DNA of 64,000 nucleotides. Origin: an uncultured Draconibacterium sp. GTDB taxonomy: Bacteria > Bacteroidota > Bacteroidia > Bacteroidales > Prolixibacteraceae. Position 1 is the stretch's first letter. Every line of letters begins with the position of its first letter. A model generated the notes under the pieces. The model was not told the DNA's origin and did not search any database. It was given only the letters and a program-made list of their open reading frames with translations. The stretch lies in the NCBI RefSeq assembly GCF_963677575.1, contig NZ_OY782038.1:3351501-3415500 (forward strand). The letters run 5' to 3'. Of this stretch, positions 18,414-27,593 are shown one piece after another. A program made the translations under genes and the position numbers.

Positions 18414-19241
18414 ATGAAAAAAATAGTTTTACTTGTTAACGCTTTATTTATAGCAACGATCGGTTTGTATGCGCAACCCCAATTTCAAATTGATGGGGAA
18501 GAGGTGTACAAAGGCGACGATGTGGTTTTTCACCAAATTGATGAGCATACCTGGGTAGGAACCGGAAAAGCCATGTCGAACGAGAGTTTGTACCTGGTAG
18601 AAGGAAGTGAAAAAGCTTTGTTGATTGATGCCGGAACAAACATTAAAGGTCTGGATAAAATTGTTGAGTCGATCACTTCAAAACCTTATACAGTGGTGGC
18701 TACACACGTACATCCCGATCATACCGGGCCTTCGATCGATGTGTTTTCTGAGATCTACATCAATGAGGCCGATACAGTTGGAATACCTCAGTTTATGCCC
18801 GATTATAAAGGCGAAGTGAAATTCCTGAAAGACGGGGAAGTATTCGATCTTGGCGGAAGAAAAATCGAGGTTGTTTTTACACCCGGTCATACTCCGGGAT
18901 CAACAACTTTCATCGATAAAGCTGCGAAATATGGTTTTAGCGGCGACTCGTTTGGGTCGGGTAATTTATTGCTGACTACTAACTTCTCTACTTTGCAAAA
19001 AACTTGTGAGAGGATGAGCAAAGTAATGGCTGATAACGGTATCACTGAACTTTATCCAGGGCACTATTTTGGAGGAAATAAAGAAACCAAAAAGCGGGTT
19101 GACGATCTGAATACCATAAGCAAAGGAGCTCTATCCGGAGATATAAAAGGGGAAGAAAATCCCAATGGTTTCATGGGGCTCAACATGTTAATTAATAAAT
19201 ATGGAGTTCGTGTAAATTACCGCGAACAAGCTTTAAAATAA
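18414..19241 (+). CDS. Secreted MBL-fold metallo-hydrolase (paralogue B)
   Basis: 275 residues with a signal peptide ending near LYAQ (~20). THVHPDH provides H98, H100, D102 and H103; PGHTPGS, GFSGDSFG and YPGHYFGG carry the remaining metal ligands. It is a close relative of the MBL protein at 13004-13834, with the same length and motif order, and less similar to the one at 7170-8117. It follows the type-B carboxylesterase by 11 bp and precedes the GH78 gene by 39 bp. Keeping two copies, each linked to an esterase, suggests the paired proteins act in sequence on the same class of compound. Confidence 0.88.
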   Translation: MKKIVLLVNALFIATIGLYAQPQFQIDGEEVYKGDDVVFHQIDEHTWVGTGKAMSNESLYLVEGSEKALLIDAGTNIKGLDKIVESITSKPYTVVATHVHPDHTGPSIDVFSEIYINEADTVGIPQFMPDYKGEVKFLKDGEVFDLGGRKIEVVFTPGHTPGSTTFIDKAAKYGFSGDSFGSGNLLLTTNFSTLQKTCERMSKVMADNGITELYPGHYFGGNKETKKRVDDLNTISKGALSGDIKGEENPNGFMGLNMLINKYGVRVNYREQALK

Positions 19242-19280
19242 TCAATCAATTAATAGTATAAAATCAAAAACAAGAATAAA

Positions 19281-21632
19281 ATGAAAAAGCTAATTACACT
19301 TTTACTCATAATTTCAGCATTTGTAAGTTCGGCACAAATGTTTGGTCCACCACGAAATAATGAATGGGACGCAAGCTGGATTTGCGTGCCTGAAGCCGGA
19401 GCAACCGACGCAGGTCTTTACCTGTTCCGTAAAACAATAAATTTTGATGCTGTTCCTGCTAAATTAGAAATGCGTGTAACGGCTGATAACCGCTACAAAT
19501 TGTACATCAATGAGCAACTGGTTTCGTTGGGGCCTGCTTTAGGCGATTTGGAACACTGGAATTACGAAACAATTGATATTGCACCTTACCTGAAACAAGG
19601 CGAGAACATTATTGCTGCTGAGGTTTGGAACGAAGGTGACATGAAACCCGTTTCACAATTCTCGTGGAAAACCGGATTTTTATTTCAGGGAACCGATGAT
19701 ACAACTAAAGTGTTGAATACCAACGATTCGTGGAAATGTATCGAGGATGAAAGTTATACTCCTATCCGTCAGCAGGTTCGTGGTTATTACGCAGCCGGTG
19801 CCGGTGAGAAAATCGACATGAAGTACGCTGTAAAAGGATGGAAAGCGCTTGATTTTGACGACAGCAGCTGGAAATCGGCAAAAGCAGTTTTCGAACGTTC
19901 AACAAGAGGAATGGGCTTTAACACCCGCGGCGGCTGGACTTTGCAGCCTTCAATTATTCCTCAAATGGAAATGACTTACCAACGTTTGGTATCAACCCGA
20001 AAAGCAGAAGGCGTTAAGGTTCCTAAGAATTTCCCAGCCGAAAAAGCGGCTTTTGAAGTGGCTGCAAATACAACTGCAACAATCTTACTCGATCAGGAAG
20101 TTTATACCAACGCTTATCCAACACTTGTTTTTAGTGGTGGCGATAAAAGTACAATCGTAATTACTTATTCTGAAGGTTTGTACGACGCAGAAGGTGCGAA
20201 AAACAACCGTAATGAGATTGAAGGTAAAACGATTTCGGGACGTATGGACACCATTTTTTCTGATGGTTCGCAAAACCAGACTTTCACTACCTTGAACTGG
20301 AGAACTTACCGTTATCTTGAAATTAAAGTGGAGACAAAAGACAGTCCGCTTACCATCGAAGATTTCTACGGAACATTTACCGGTTACCCGTTTGAGATGA
20401 ACGCCAAAATAAACGCCGACAATGCTGAGCTGGATAAAATTCTGGATATTGGCTGGCGCACAGCTCGTTCTTGTGCCGTTGAAACTTACATGGATTGCCC
20501 GTATTACGAGCGTTTGCAATACATTGGCGATGCACGAATTCAATTGTTCGTATCGTATTTCAACAGTGGCGACGACCGTTTGGCAAAAAATGCCTTGAAC
20601 CTGATGAATAATTCTCGTCAGAAAGATGGTTACACTTTAAGCCGTTATCCGGACACACAAAACCAGGTAATTGCTACTTATTCTATGTGGTTTGTTTGCA
20701 TGTTACACGACTACCTGATGTACGGAAGCGATCCTGAATTTTTGGATGACAAATTGCTGGGATCTCGCCAGATTCTGAACTACTTCATCAGTTTTGTTGA
20801 CGACGATGGTTCGTTGAAAAACCTTCCCGGATGGAACTTTACCGACTGGGCAAGCAACTGGAGAATGGGAACTGCAGCGGCTGCCGAAGACGGAAGTACA
20901 GCATTGCTCGACCTGCAACTGTTATTGGCTTTGCAAGCTGGTATTGAACTGGAGAAAGTTGACGGTAGTGAAGAGTATGCCACTATGTACGAAAGTCTGG
21001 CGAAAAAAATGTCGGAAACCATTAAAAGCAAATACTGGGATGCATCGCGCAATTTATTTGCCGACACACCTGACAAAGAATATTACTCGCAGCATACCAA
21101 CTCAATGGCAATTCTTGCCGGCCTTACCACACCTGAACAGAATGAGCAAATTGGCAAACAAATGTTAGAAGATGAGTCGTTGACTCAAGCTACCATCTAC
21201 TTTAAATATTATTTGCACCTCGCTTTGGCTAAAGCCGGTATGGGCGATGATTTTCTTGACTGGTTAGATATCTGGCGCAAGAATATCGACCTTGGTTTAA
21301 CCACCTGGGGCGAAACTTCAGAAGTGGAAACAACTCGTTCTGATTGTCATGCGTGGGGTGCCAGTCCAAACATTGAAGTTTACCGCATTATTCTTGGAAT
21401 TGAGAGTGCTGCTCCATATTTCAAAAAAGTAAAAATTGAGCCAAATATTGGCGCATTCGAAACCATTAGCGGTGAAATGCCTCACCCTGCCGGAAAAATT
21501 GCTGTTGCTTACGACAACTCGGCAAGTGGTTTAAAAGCTGAAATCAGCTTGCCGCAAGGAATTACCGGAACATTTGTTTGGGAAGGAAAAAGCCATGTGT
21601 TAAAAAGCGGAAAGAACAATCTTGAATTGTAG
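19281..21632 (+). CDS. GH78-family alpha-L-rhamnosidase, secreted
   Basis: 783 residues; signal peptide ends at SSAQ (~19). An N-terminal beta-sandwich (~30-230) has WDASWICVPE and RVTADNRYKLYINEQLV, typical of rhamnosidase sugar-binding domains. The (alpha/alpha)6 barrel has the GH78 hallmark DCPYYERLQYIGD near residues 404-416, whose acidic residues include the presumed general acid, and TTWGETSEVETTRSDCHAWG near 675. A short C-terminal beta-sandwich ends the protein. GH78 hydrolyses terminal alpha-L-rhamnose from flavonoid glycosides, saponins and pectin. Together with the GH106 enzyme this makes rhamnose the most likely sugar targeted by the operon. It is the last gene before a strong terminator. 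Confidence 0.93.
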   Translation: MKKLITLLLIISAFVSSAQMFGPPRNNEWDASWICVPEAGATDAGLYLFRKTINFDAVPAKLEMRVTADNRYKLYINEQLVSLGPALGDLEHWNYETIDIAPYLKQGENIIAAEVWNEGDMKPVSQFSWKTGFLFQGTDDTTKVLNTNDSWKCIEDESYTPIRQQVRGYYAAGAGEKIDMKYAVKGWKALDFDDSSWKSAKAVFERSTRGMGFNTRGGWTLQPSIIPQMEMTYQRLVSTRKAEGVKVPKNFPAEKAAFEVAANTTATILLDQEVYTNAYPTLVFSGGDKSTIVITYSEGLYDAEGAKNNRNEIEGKTISGRMDTIFSDGSQNQTFTTLNWRTYRYLEIKVETKDSPLTIEDFYGTFTGYPFEMNAKINADNAELDKILDIGWRTARSCAVETYMDCPYYERLQYIGDARIQLFVSYFNSGDDRLAKNALNLMNNSRQKDGYTLSRYPDTQNQVIATYSMWFVCMLHDYLMYGSDPEFLDDKLLGSRQILNYFISFVDDDGSLKNLPGWNFTDWASNWRMGTAAAAEDGSTALLDLQLLLALQAGIELEKVDGSEEYATMYESLAKKMSETIKSKYWDASRNLFADTPDKEYYSQHTNSMAILAGLTTPEQNEQIGKQMLEDESLTQATIYFKYYLHLALAKAGMGDDFLDWLDIWRKNIDLGLTTWGETSEVETTRSDCHAWGASPNIEVYRIILGIESAAPYFKKVKIEPNIGAFETISGEMPHPAGKIAVAYDNSASGLKAEISLPQGITGTFVWEGKSHVLKSGKNNLEL

Positions 21633-21673
21633 ATTCATTGGTTGAATAGTTATACTTAAGTTAAGCATTTACA

Positions 21674-21711
21674 GGTCATTCAGGGAATTAATTTCCCTGG
21701 ATGACCATTTT
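21674..21711 (+). terminator. Terminator closing the left glycosidase/esterase operon
   Basis: ggtcattcaggga (21674-21686) pairs with tccctggatgacc (21694-21706), 13 bp with one G-T wobble, followed by atttt. It lies 41 bp after the GH78 stop and separates the enzymes from the flavoprotein-cytochrome pair. Confidence 0.85.
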
Positions 21712-21880
21712 GTATTTAATGTAAAAAGCGCCTCCTTACGAACGGAATATATTGAGTTGTGGGTTTAAAATGCTGTGTTTAAGCAGCTGTCAACTTAAAT
21801 GTATTTCCCAAAAACATTGATTTTGTAGAAGTGGCAAACAGGTGTTCCGGAGAACAATGTTGTCTGAATTTAATATTGAT

Positions 21881-23551
21881 ATGGAAAAGTACATAAAACA
21901 TACTATCGAAAATGGTATTTCGCGACGTAGCTTTTTGTCGCGCGCTGCAGTTGCTTCATGCGCTGCTGGCTTGGTTGGATTTACCGGCTGTGAGCCTGAA
22001 AGTCCCAGTCAGGAAGCATTTCAGGAGGGGGTAGCTTACGGAAAAAGTATCGACGATGCAGCAAAACTATCGTTTCTTCCAAAGCCGGAGGAAATACCGG
22101 AGAGCGAAATTAACAAAACAGAATCATTTGATGTGGTAATTGTTGGAGCAGGTGCTTCGGGAGTTCCGGCAGCGCTGTCGGCTCTCGAAAACGGCGCTTC
22201 TGTTGCAGTTCTTCAAAAGGAAAATATAGCTATTTCGCAAGGTAATTCCGGTGCAGGAATTGATCTTGAAACAAGTGATAAAGCCGGTGTAGAGGCATTG
22301 GTGTCGCGATTAATGGGCGACAATGCACATCGTTGTAATCCGAAATTGCTCCGCGAGTGGGCATACAACTCGGGTGAAGCCGTTTCGTGGGTGATCGACC
22401 GTGCGCAAAAAGCAGGTGCTAAAGTGATTAACCAGGGGAATTTACAGCAGGTGAATATCCTAAAAATGAATGGTTATAATCTTGGTTTTCACACCGCATA
22501 TTTTGGCTCAAAACCTTACACCAATGGTGATGGAATGCGCGATTTGGCTGCTTATGCCGAAAAGCAGGGCGTGAAGTTTTTTTACGGCACGCCCGCGGTT
22601 CATCTCGTTCAGGAGGATAGTGGTGAAATTACCAGCGTTATCGGGAAAAAGCAGGATGGTGCGTACACCAAATTTCTGGCAAAAAAAGGGGTTATTCTGG
22701 CTACCGGCGATTACCAGAATAATAAAGCGATGTGCGATTATTTTGTCCCTGATGCCAAAAATTTTGGCCGCAAACAATCGCGCAAAACCGGCGACGGATT
22801 CGTATTGGGATACTGGGCCGGTGGTGTTATCGAACCAATCGGTCACACAAAAATGCTGCACGATTTTGATGCTGGGCCAGCTACCATGTGCGATATGCCA
22901 TTTCTGACAGTCGATCATTCGGGAAAAAGGTTTGTAAACGAAAGCGTGGAAATGTCGCTGCTGTGTAATTATTTACGCGGACCAGAGAAAACCGGTCAGT
23001 ATTCGCAGATATTCGATGCGAATTACATGACACAGGCCAAAAACTGGCCGGGCGTTTTGGTGTCGCCCGAAGACATGAAAAATTACATGCCTGATGAGGA
23101 TGTTCCGCATCGTCATGGAGTGTATGAAGCATTTATAAATACGCATAAAGCCGATACTCTTGAGGAGCTTGCAGTTAAAATTGAAGCCGATCCTGCAACC
23201 TTGAAGGCTACAATAAAAAGATACAATGAGCTGGTAAAATCAAAACAAGATCCTGATTTTGGGAAAGCAGCAGAATTTCTGAAACCGATTGACACTCCGC
23301 CGTTTTATGGTATTCACCGAACACTGCGACTTTCGGCAGTTTGTTCAGGATTACTTGTTGATGAAAACCATCAGTGTTTGAATGCCGAAGGAGCGAAAAT
23401 AAAAGGCTTGTATGCCATTGGTAATCTTGGCGGCGGTTTCTACGGAGGCGTGGATTATCCGCTAACCGTTTATGGTTTGTCGCTGGGACGCTGTTATACT
23501 TTCGGATACCTGGCCGGACGTCATGTTGCCAATTTGCAACCTACAGCTTAA
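21881..23551 (+). CDS. Tat-exported FAD-dependent fumarate-reductase-family flavoprotein (C=C reductase/dehydrogenase)
   Basis: 556 residues from the ATG at 21881; upstream in-frame starts (21857 ATG, 21842 GTG) are possible but the Tat signal fits 21881 best. The signal is SRRSFLSRAAVASCAAG (~14-30). A dinucleotide-binding GAGASG (89-94) in DVVIVGAGASG and the C-terminal GLYAIGNLGGGFYGG FAD-contact region place it with the fumarate reductase/3-ketosteroid dehydrogenase/urocanate reductase flavoproteins. It lacks the heme domain of soluble flavocytochromes c; a separate multiheme cytochrome gene begins 38 bp downstream and should be the electron donor. Such pairs reduce unsaturated acids or related C=C compounds outside the cytoplasm. 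The natural acceptor is unknown; a molecule released by the adjacent esterases or rhamnosidases is my inference. Confidence 0.85.
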   Translation: MEKYIKHTIENGISRRSFLSRAAVASCAAGLVGFTGCEPESPSQEAFQEGVAYGKSIDDAAKLSFLPKPEEIPESEINKTESFDVVIVGAGASGVPAALSALENGASVAVLQKENIAISQGNSGAGIDLETSDKAGVEALVSRLMGDNAHRCNPKLLREWAYNSGEAVSWVIDRAQKAGAKVINQGNLQQVNILKMNGYNLGFHTAYFGSKPYTNGDGMRDLAAYAEKQGVKFFYGTPAVHLVQEDSGEITSVIGKKQDGAYTKFLAKKGVILATGDYQNNKAMCDYFVPDAKNFGRKQSRKTGDGFVLGYWAGGVIEPIGHTKMLHDFDAGPATMCDMPFLTVDHSGKRFVNESVEMSLLCNYLRGPEKTGQYSQIFDANYMTQAKNWPGVLVSPEDMKNYMPDEDVPHRHGVYEAFINTHKADTLEELAVKIEADPATLKATIKRYNELVKSKQDPDFGKAAEFLKPIDTPPFYGIHRTLRLSAVCSGLLVDENHQCLNAEGAKIKGLYAIGNLGGGFYGGVDYPLTVYGLSLGRCYTFGYLAGRHVANLQPTA

Positions 23552-23588
23552 AGCATTTTTACTACTTACAAACTTTAAAACAGAGAAA

Positions 23589-24182
23589 ATGAACGATAAA
23601 ACCAAGTCAGCCGGAAAGAGATCAAAGCTTCGAATGCCAAGAGTTCTGCTTCTTGCGGCTGTTATAGTTGTTGTCCTCTCAGGACTTGTAACTGGCGGGG
23701 TGCACTGGCACAATCAGCCCGGTTTTTGCACCAATTGTCACACCCCAATGAACGAATATGTAGAAAATTACTACGGCGGCGATACAACGTTGATGATTAC
23801 GAGTCATGCTATGGCAGATACCGTGTCGCTTCGATGCCTTGATTGCCACAGCCAGAAATTGAATGAACAGCTTACAGAAGGAGCGCACTGGCTGACCGGG
23901 AATTATACTTTTCCGCTGGAAAAACGTGAAATCGGAACCCGCAGTTTTTGTATGACTGCAGGATGCCACATCGAGGAAGATATAATAAAAGCAACTACTG
24001 ATACCCATGGTCTGTCGTTTGCTTTTAGCCAACACGATCCGCGTCATGGAAAGCAGGAATGCTACACTTGCCATTCGATGCACGGGCAGTCGGTTTATTC
24101 TTGTAATCAATGTCATCATTTTGAATTGCCGGAAGGTTGGATTTCGCCGCAACCCAATGGGGTGATTGCCAGTTTAGATTAA
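23589..24182 (+). CDS. Membrane-anchored multiheme cytochrome c (NapC/NirT/NrfH-like)
   Basis: 197 residues from the ATG at 23589. One transmembrane helix (~18-37) anchors it in the inner membrane, with the heme domain outside. CXXCH sites: C47-H51, C83-H87, C158-H162 and C172-H176. A fifth motif, C121-MTAG-C126-H127, has four residues between the cysteines. The architecture is that of the quinol dehydrogenases of the NapC/NrfH family, which pass electrons from menaquinol to a periplasmic reductase. The flavoprotein gene 38 bp upstream is the obvious partner. A bidirectional hairpin follows the stop. Four hemes are certain from sequence; use of the CX4CH site is uncertain. Confidence 0.88.
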   Translation: MNDKTKSAGKRSKLRMPRVLLLAAVIVVVLSGLVTGGVHWHNQPGFCTNCHTPMNEYVENYYGGDTTLMITSHAMADTVSLRCLDCHSQKLNEQLTEGAHWLTGNYTFPLEKREIGTRSFCMTAGCHIEEDIIKATTDTHGLSFAFSQHDPRHGKQECYTCHSMHGQSVYSCNQCHHFELPEGWISPQPNGVIASLD

Positions 24183-24187
24183 TAGCC

Positions 24188-24224
24188 AAAAAAAATACCA
24201 GTAGTTTTCTACTGGTATTTTTTT
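24188..24224. terminator. Bidirectional terminator between convergent cytochrome and GH43 genes
   Basis: aaaaaaaataccagtag (24188-24204) and ctactggtattttttt (24209-24224) form a near-perfect stem with a tttt loop. It has a T-run on both strands and so serves both converging transcripts. Confidence 0.9.
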
Positions 24225-24247
24225 GAAATATTGTTTTCAGAGTAGAC

Positions 24248-25762
24248 TTACTTAATAGGTGTATACACAAAATTTTTAAAAGTCACCTTTCCATCACCAA
24301 TCGAGCAAAGCCCGATCCGCAAACTCAGGAAGCCACTTAATACATTGTGGTGCAAAGCCGATGTTTCAAACGAATTTTCTGTTTTTAGCCACTTTTTTCC
24401 ATCGAGGCTGTAATACATGTCGACGGTGTTGTTAATGCTTTTTAGTCGTAAAAATACGTGGCGGTTGATAACATTTTGTTCGGTGGCAAATTGCCATCCC
24501 CTGAGGTTGGATAATATGTTTGTATCGTCAGCCAGAATGCCGGAAGAAGCTTGTTGGTTGTAGAACAGCACCAATCCACCAATGGCGTCGCCTTCAATTT
24601 CTACTTCCACATCGGCAGTATAAGCATGATCGGCCGGAATAGTCAGCATTGGCGAACAATCTGCGATTCCATGGCCTTTGCCATTGATAACAACGCTGTT
24701 GTTTTTTACCTCAAAACGATCGGTGTCATACTCGCCAAAGAATTTCCATTGCGGATTTAACTCGTCTCCTGAGAAGTCATCTCTCAATTTCATTGGTTCT
24801 TGCGCCACATTTGCTTTTCCCGGAAGCACCATTGGTTTGGCGATATCAATGTTGTCCGGTATTTTGTACCAGCCGTCTTCTGTCCATTCAACGGGGGTTA
24901 GCATGGTTTGGCGACCCATATTGTAAAAGCCGTTTTCGTAGCCATGAAAGATCATAAACCAGTTTCCGTCAACATCGTCGAAAACAGTACCGTGTGCTAC
25001 CGACCACCACTGATCTTTATTCGACTCAGCTCTTAAAATCGGATTGTAAGGTGAGTTTTCCCAAGGGCCAAGCGGCGATTTCGAGCGGGCAGAAATTACC
25101 ATGTGCCCGGTTGCCGGTCCGGCGGTTCCTCCTTCGGCAACGGTTAAATAGTAATATTCACCGCGTTTGAAAAGTTTTGGACCTTCCATACAAAAACATT
25201 CGATCGACCACTCGCGTGGAATTTCCCAACCATCGTAACTGTGTACCGGAGCGCCCGCAACGGTAAGTCCGTCATCAGTCAACGGCACATAACTTCCGCT
25301 GCTGAAATACAGATAGCGATTGCCTTTTTCATCAACCACATGTCCGGGATCGATCATACTGATATCGATTAAAACCGGTTCTGTCCACGGGCCCTCGATA
25401 TTATCGGCAGTAATAACGTAGTTTTTATTGTCGGCCGGGAAATAAATGTAGTATTTGTCGTCGTATTTAGTCAGCTCCGGCGCCCAAACCGAACCAACAT
25501 AAGTGTTCAGTGCATTGGCAACCGGTGTCCAATTCATCAAATCCGTTGAGTGCCAGATTAAAAGGCCGGGATAATAATAGAACGATGAATGAACCATGTA
25601 ATAATCTTTGCCATCGCGTAAAATACTTGGGTCGGGGTAGTCTCCGGCAAATAGTGGATTAGTAAAAGGGTGGTTTTTACTTGTTGTTCTTTCGTTTTGG
25701 GCATTTGCAAGTAGGCCAAAACCCGTAATGAACAGTACAATAAAAATTTTCAGTTTATTCAT
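24248..25762 (-). CDS. GH43-family beta-xylosidase/alpha-L-arabinofuranosidase, secreted
   Basis: 504 residues; signal peptide ends near LLANAQ (~22). The five-bladed propeller has the GH43 triad: the base Asp in DYPDPSILR (D44), a pKa-modulating Asp in MIDPGHVVDEKG, and the acid Glu in CMEGPKLFKRG. A C-terminal beta-sandwich (~320-500) with LNPQWKFFGEYD is typical of xylosidase/arabinosidase-type GH43. It is the downstream partner of the GH39 gene 35 bp upstream on the same strand; the two probably form one operon acting on xylan-like or arabinosyl side chains. A second GH43 at 52.1 kb belongs to the opposing locus. Family is certain; specificity (xylose versus arabinose) is not. Confidence 0.93.
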   Translation of the reverse strand: MNKLKIFIVLFITGFGLLANAQNERTTSKNHPFTNPLFAGDYPDPSILRDGKDYYMVHSSFYYYPGLLIWHSTDLMNWTPVANALNTYVGSVWAPELTKYDDKYYIYFPADNKNYVITADNIEGPWTEPVLIDISMIDPGHVVDEKGNRYLYFSSGSYVPLTDDGLTVAGAPVHSYDGWEIPREWSIECFCMEGPKLFKRGEYYYLTVAEGGTAGPATGHMVISARSKSPLGPWENSPYNPILRAESNKDQWWSVAHGTVFDDVDGNWFMIFHGYENGFYNMGRQTMLTPVEWTEDGWYKIPDNIDIAKPMVLPGKANVAQEPMKLRDDFSGDELNPQWKFFGEYDTDRFEVKNNSVVINGKGHGIADCSPMLTIPADHAYTADVEVEIEGDAIGGLVLFYNQQASSGILADDTNILSNLRGWQFATEQNVINRHVFLRLKSINNTVDMYYSLDGKKWLKTENSFETSALHHNVLSGFLSLRIGLCSIGDGKVTFKNFVYTPIK

Positions 25763-25797
25763 TTCTTTTAGTTTATAATCAATTGGAATTTTGTCTG

Positions 25798-27369
25798 TTA
25801 CAGCTTTGTAAAGCTAAACATAAATACATCATTTTCGTGTAATGAAATCGTGTGTTTGAAATTTTCGTCAGCACCAATTTTTATGAGGTCAGAAGTTTCA
25901 GGTGCACCGTTGCTCTTGTTTTTCAGAAAGGAAACCTGCTTTTTTGTTAACTGGCCGGGTTTCCCTAATTCGTAATAAAATGTGTATGGGTCGTTGGCTT
26001 TGTATCCGATTTTGTAAATATCTAACTGATAATTTCCTTCGGGGATTGCTGAAAGATCAATATGAACAGTTCCTTTTAATTTTGCAGGTAAATCCTGAAT
26101 GTAGAAATTCTGGTTGTTTACAGAGTCGGGGAGGGTGTGCGTGAAATCCCATAATAACAGTTGAAAATCGCCATTCTTATTTTTGCAGGCCCAGGATTCT
26201 TTGTCGGAATTTTCAAGTTCGGTTTCGCCCAGTTTATTCATAAACGAATAAGCGTGATAAGCAGGCTTTTTTATGCCCTGCGTATTCATTAAACCAAAAC
26301 CGCCGTGAAAAGGTGTAAACCGCGGACCGGGTTCTTCAAAAATATCGGTGAAAACCCAATATGACATGGAAGTTGCAGCGTCGCCAATTTGTTTGATCTT
26401 GCTCAGAATGTAAGCTGCTTCGTGGTAGCTGTCGTGAAGCGGGTCGGCAGGTGTGTACGACGAACTCCATTCGGTGTAATGCAGCTCAAGGTTCGGATTG
26501 GTTGATTCAGAAATTTCTTTTCTCGACTGAATTACATCCTGGCTAACGCTCATTTCGTTCTTACTTAAACGTGTGCCGGTGCCTCCAAATTCATCCAGGA
26601 AACCAACATCAACGCCATAAGAATGTGTGCTGATAAAATCGAGAGGAACATTATTTTCTTCGCAGAATTCGATCATCTCAGGCTCCCAGGCAGCACCCGC
26701 AGTTGCCGGTCCACCAATACGGTAATCTTGATTTACGCTTCTCACTCCGCTTGCTGCATATCTGTACAATTTAAAATATTCTTCCTGCGTGCCGGTCCAG
26801 AATCCCGGTGTTAAGTTGGGTTCGTTCCAAACCTCAAAATACCAGGATTTTACTTCCTCTACACCGTATCTGTCGGTCCAGTGTTGCACCAGGTTGCGGA
26901 TCAGATCTTCCCATTTGTCGTAATCTTTGGGCGGGGTTACATTGCCTTTCCACCAAAAAATGGTTTGATCGCCGCTCGCCAGTGCCGACGGCATAAAACC
27001 AAGCTCAACAAACGGTTTTATCCCTATTTTCAGAATGTAATCGTATAATACATCAATGTACTGGTAATTGTAAACTGGATTTCCTTCCCGATCTTCTTTG
27101 TAAACGGCCATATCGTCGGTTAGCAGCCCATGCATACGGATGTATTTAAAATCGCAATCCTGTTTCGTAATTTTCAATTGCTGTTGCCAGTCGGCCCGCA
27201 GTCCTTCGTTGGCCCGCCCCGCACCAATACATTCTTTAAACATGGTGTTCATGGCTCCTTTTTCCTGTTGAAAATCGATGGAAATGGTTCTTGCGGTATT
27301 CTGTTGGGCAAAAGTTATTTGGCTTGCAAAAACGATAATGAGGGCAAAAAAGTTTGCAAAAAGTTTCAT
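25798..27369 (-). CDS. GH39-family glycosidase (beta-xylosidase-like), secreted
   Basis: 523 residues from the ATG whose first base is at 27369; an in-frame upstream start would put extra residues ahead of a normal signal peptide (MKLFANFFALIIVFA...ITFAQ). The TIM barrel carries the acid/base Glu in VWNEPNLTPGF and the nucleophile Glu in LHYTEWSSSY, both standard for GH39. A C-terminal beta domain follows the barrel (~from 430). GH39 enzymes cleave beta-xylosides or alpha-L-iduronides; some Bacteroidota members cut other linkages in pectin-like glycans. It lies just upstream of the GH43 gene in the same direction, 35 bp apart. No clear promoter was recognised in the ~220 bp before it, which begins with the alcohol dehydrogenase terminator. 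Confidence 0.9.
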   Translation of the reverse strand: MKLFANFFALIIVFASQITFAQQNTARTISIDFQQEKGAMNTMFKECIGAGRANEGLRADWQQQLKITKQDCDFKYIRMHGLLTDDMAVYKEDREGNPVYNYQYIDVLYDYILKIGIKPFVELGFMPSALASGDQTIFWWKGNVTPPKDYDKWEDLIRNLVQHWTDRYGVEEVKSWYFEVWNEPNLTPGFWTGTQEEYFKLYRYAASGVRSVNQDYRIGGPATAGAAWEPEMIEFCEENNVPLDFISTHSYGVDVGFLDEFGGTGTRLSKNEMSVSQDVIQSRKEISESTNPNLELHYTEWSSSYTPADPLHDSYHEAAYILSKIKQIGDAATSMSYWVFTDIFEEPGPRFTPFHGGFGLMNTQGIKKPAYHAYSFMNKLGETELENSDKESWACKNKNGDFQLLLWDFTHTLPDSVNNQNFYIQDLPAKLKGTVHIDLSAIPEGNYQLDIYKIGYKANDPYTFYYELGKPGQLTKKQVSFLKNKSNGAPETSDLIKIGADENFKHTISLHENDVFMFSFTKL

Positions 27370-27534
27370 TGAATCAGAGTATTTTTGATAATGCTTTATT
27401 GGTTTTAATATCAGCACAAAGCTAATGCACATCGGCATTAGCGGGAAATTTTCAGGTGATTAAAATGTTTCGGATTGATGCTTGATTTGTTTCCTAAAAG
27501 AGGATTAAGTTGTAATTCGCTTAGTGTATCACAG

Positions 27535-27568
27535 AAAAAAGCCGCTCTCCTTTTGTGGAGAACGGCTT
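27535..27568 (-). terminator. Terminator of the alcohol dehydrogenase gene
   Basis: aagccgctctcc (27539-27550) and ggagaacggctt (27557-27568) pair with one wobble. Read on the - strand, the stem is followed by a T-run (A-run at 27535-27540). It lies 26 bp beyond the stop. Confidence 0.85.
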
Positions 27569-27593
27569 CGTAATCTGTGCCTTAGATGAAAAA

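Noticed and set aside
20085..20543. Antisense 152-residue frame in the GH78 gene
   Set aside because: Opposite a conserved catalytic region of GH78; no family match or start context.
21881..23551. Succinate dehydrogenase subunit
   Set aside because: It has a Tat signal, no neighbouring iron-sulfur or membrane subunits and pairs with a multiheme cytochrome instead.
23679..24152. Long open frame on the - strand opposite the multiheme cytochrome
   Set aside because: It is antisense to a clear CXXCH-bearing gene and has no recognisable features; open frames of this size arise easily opposite such sequences.
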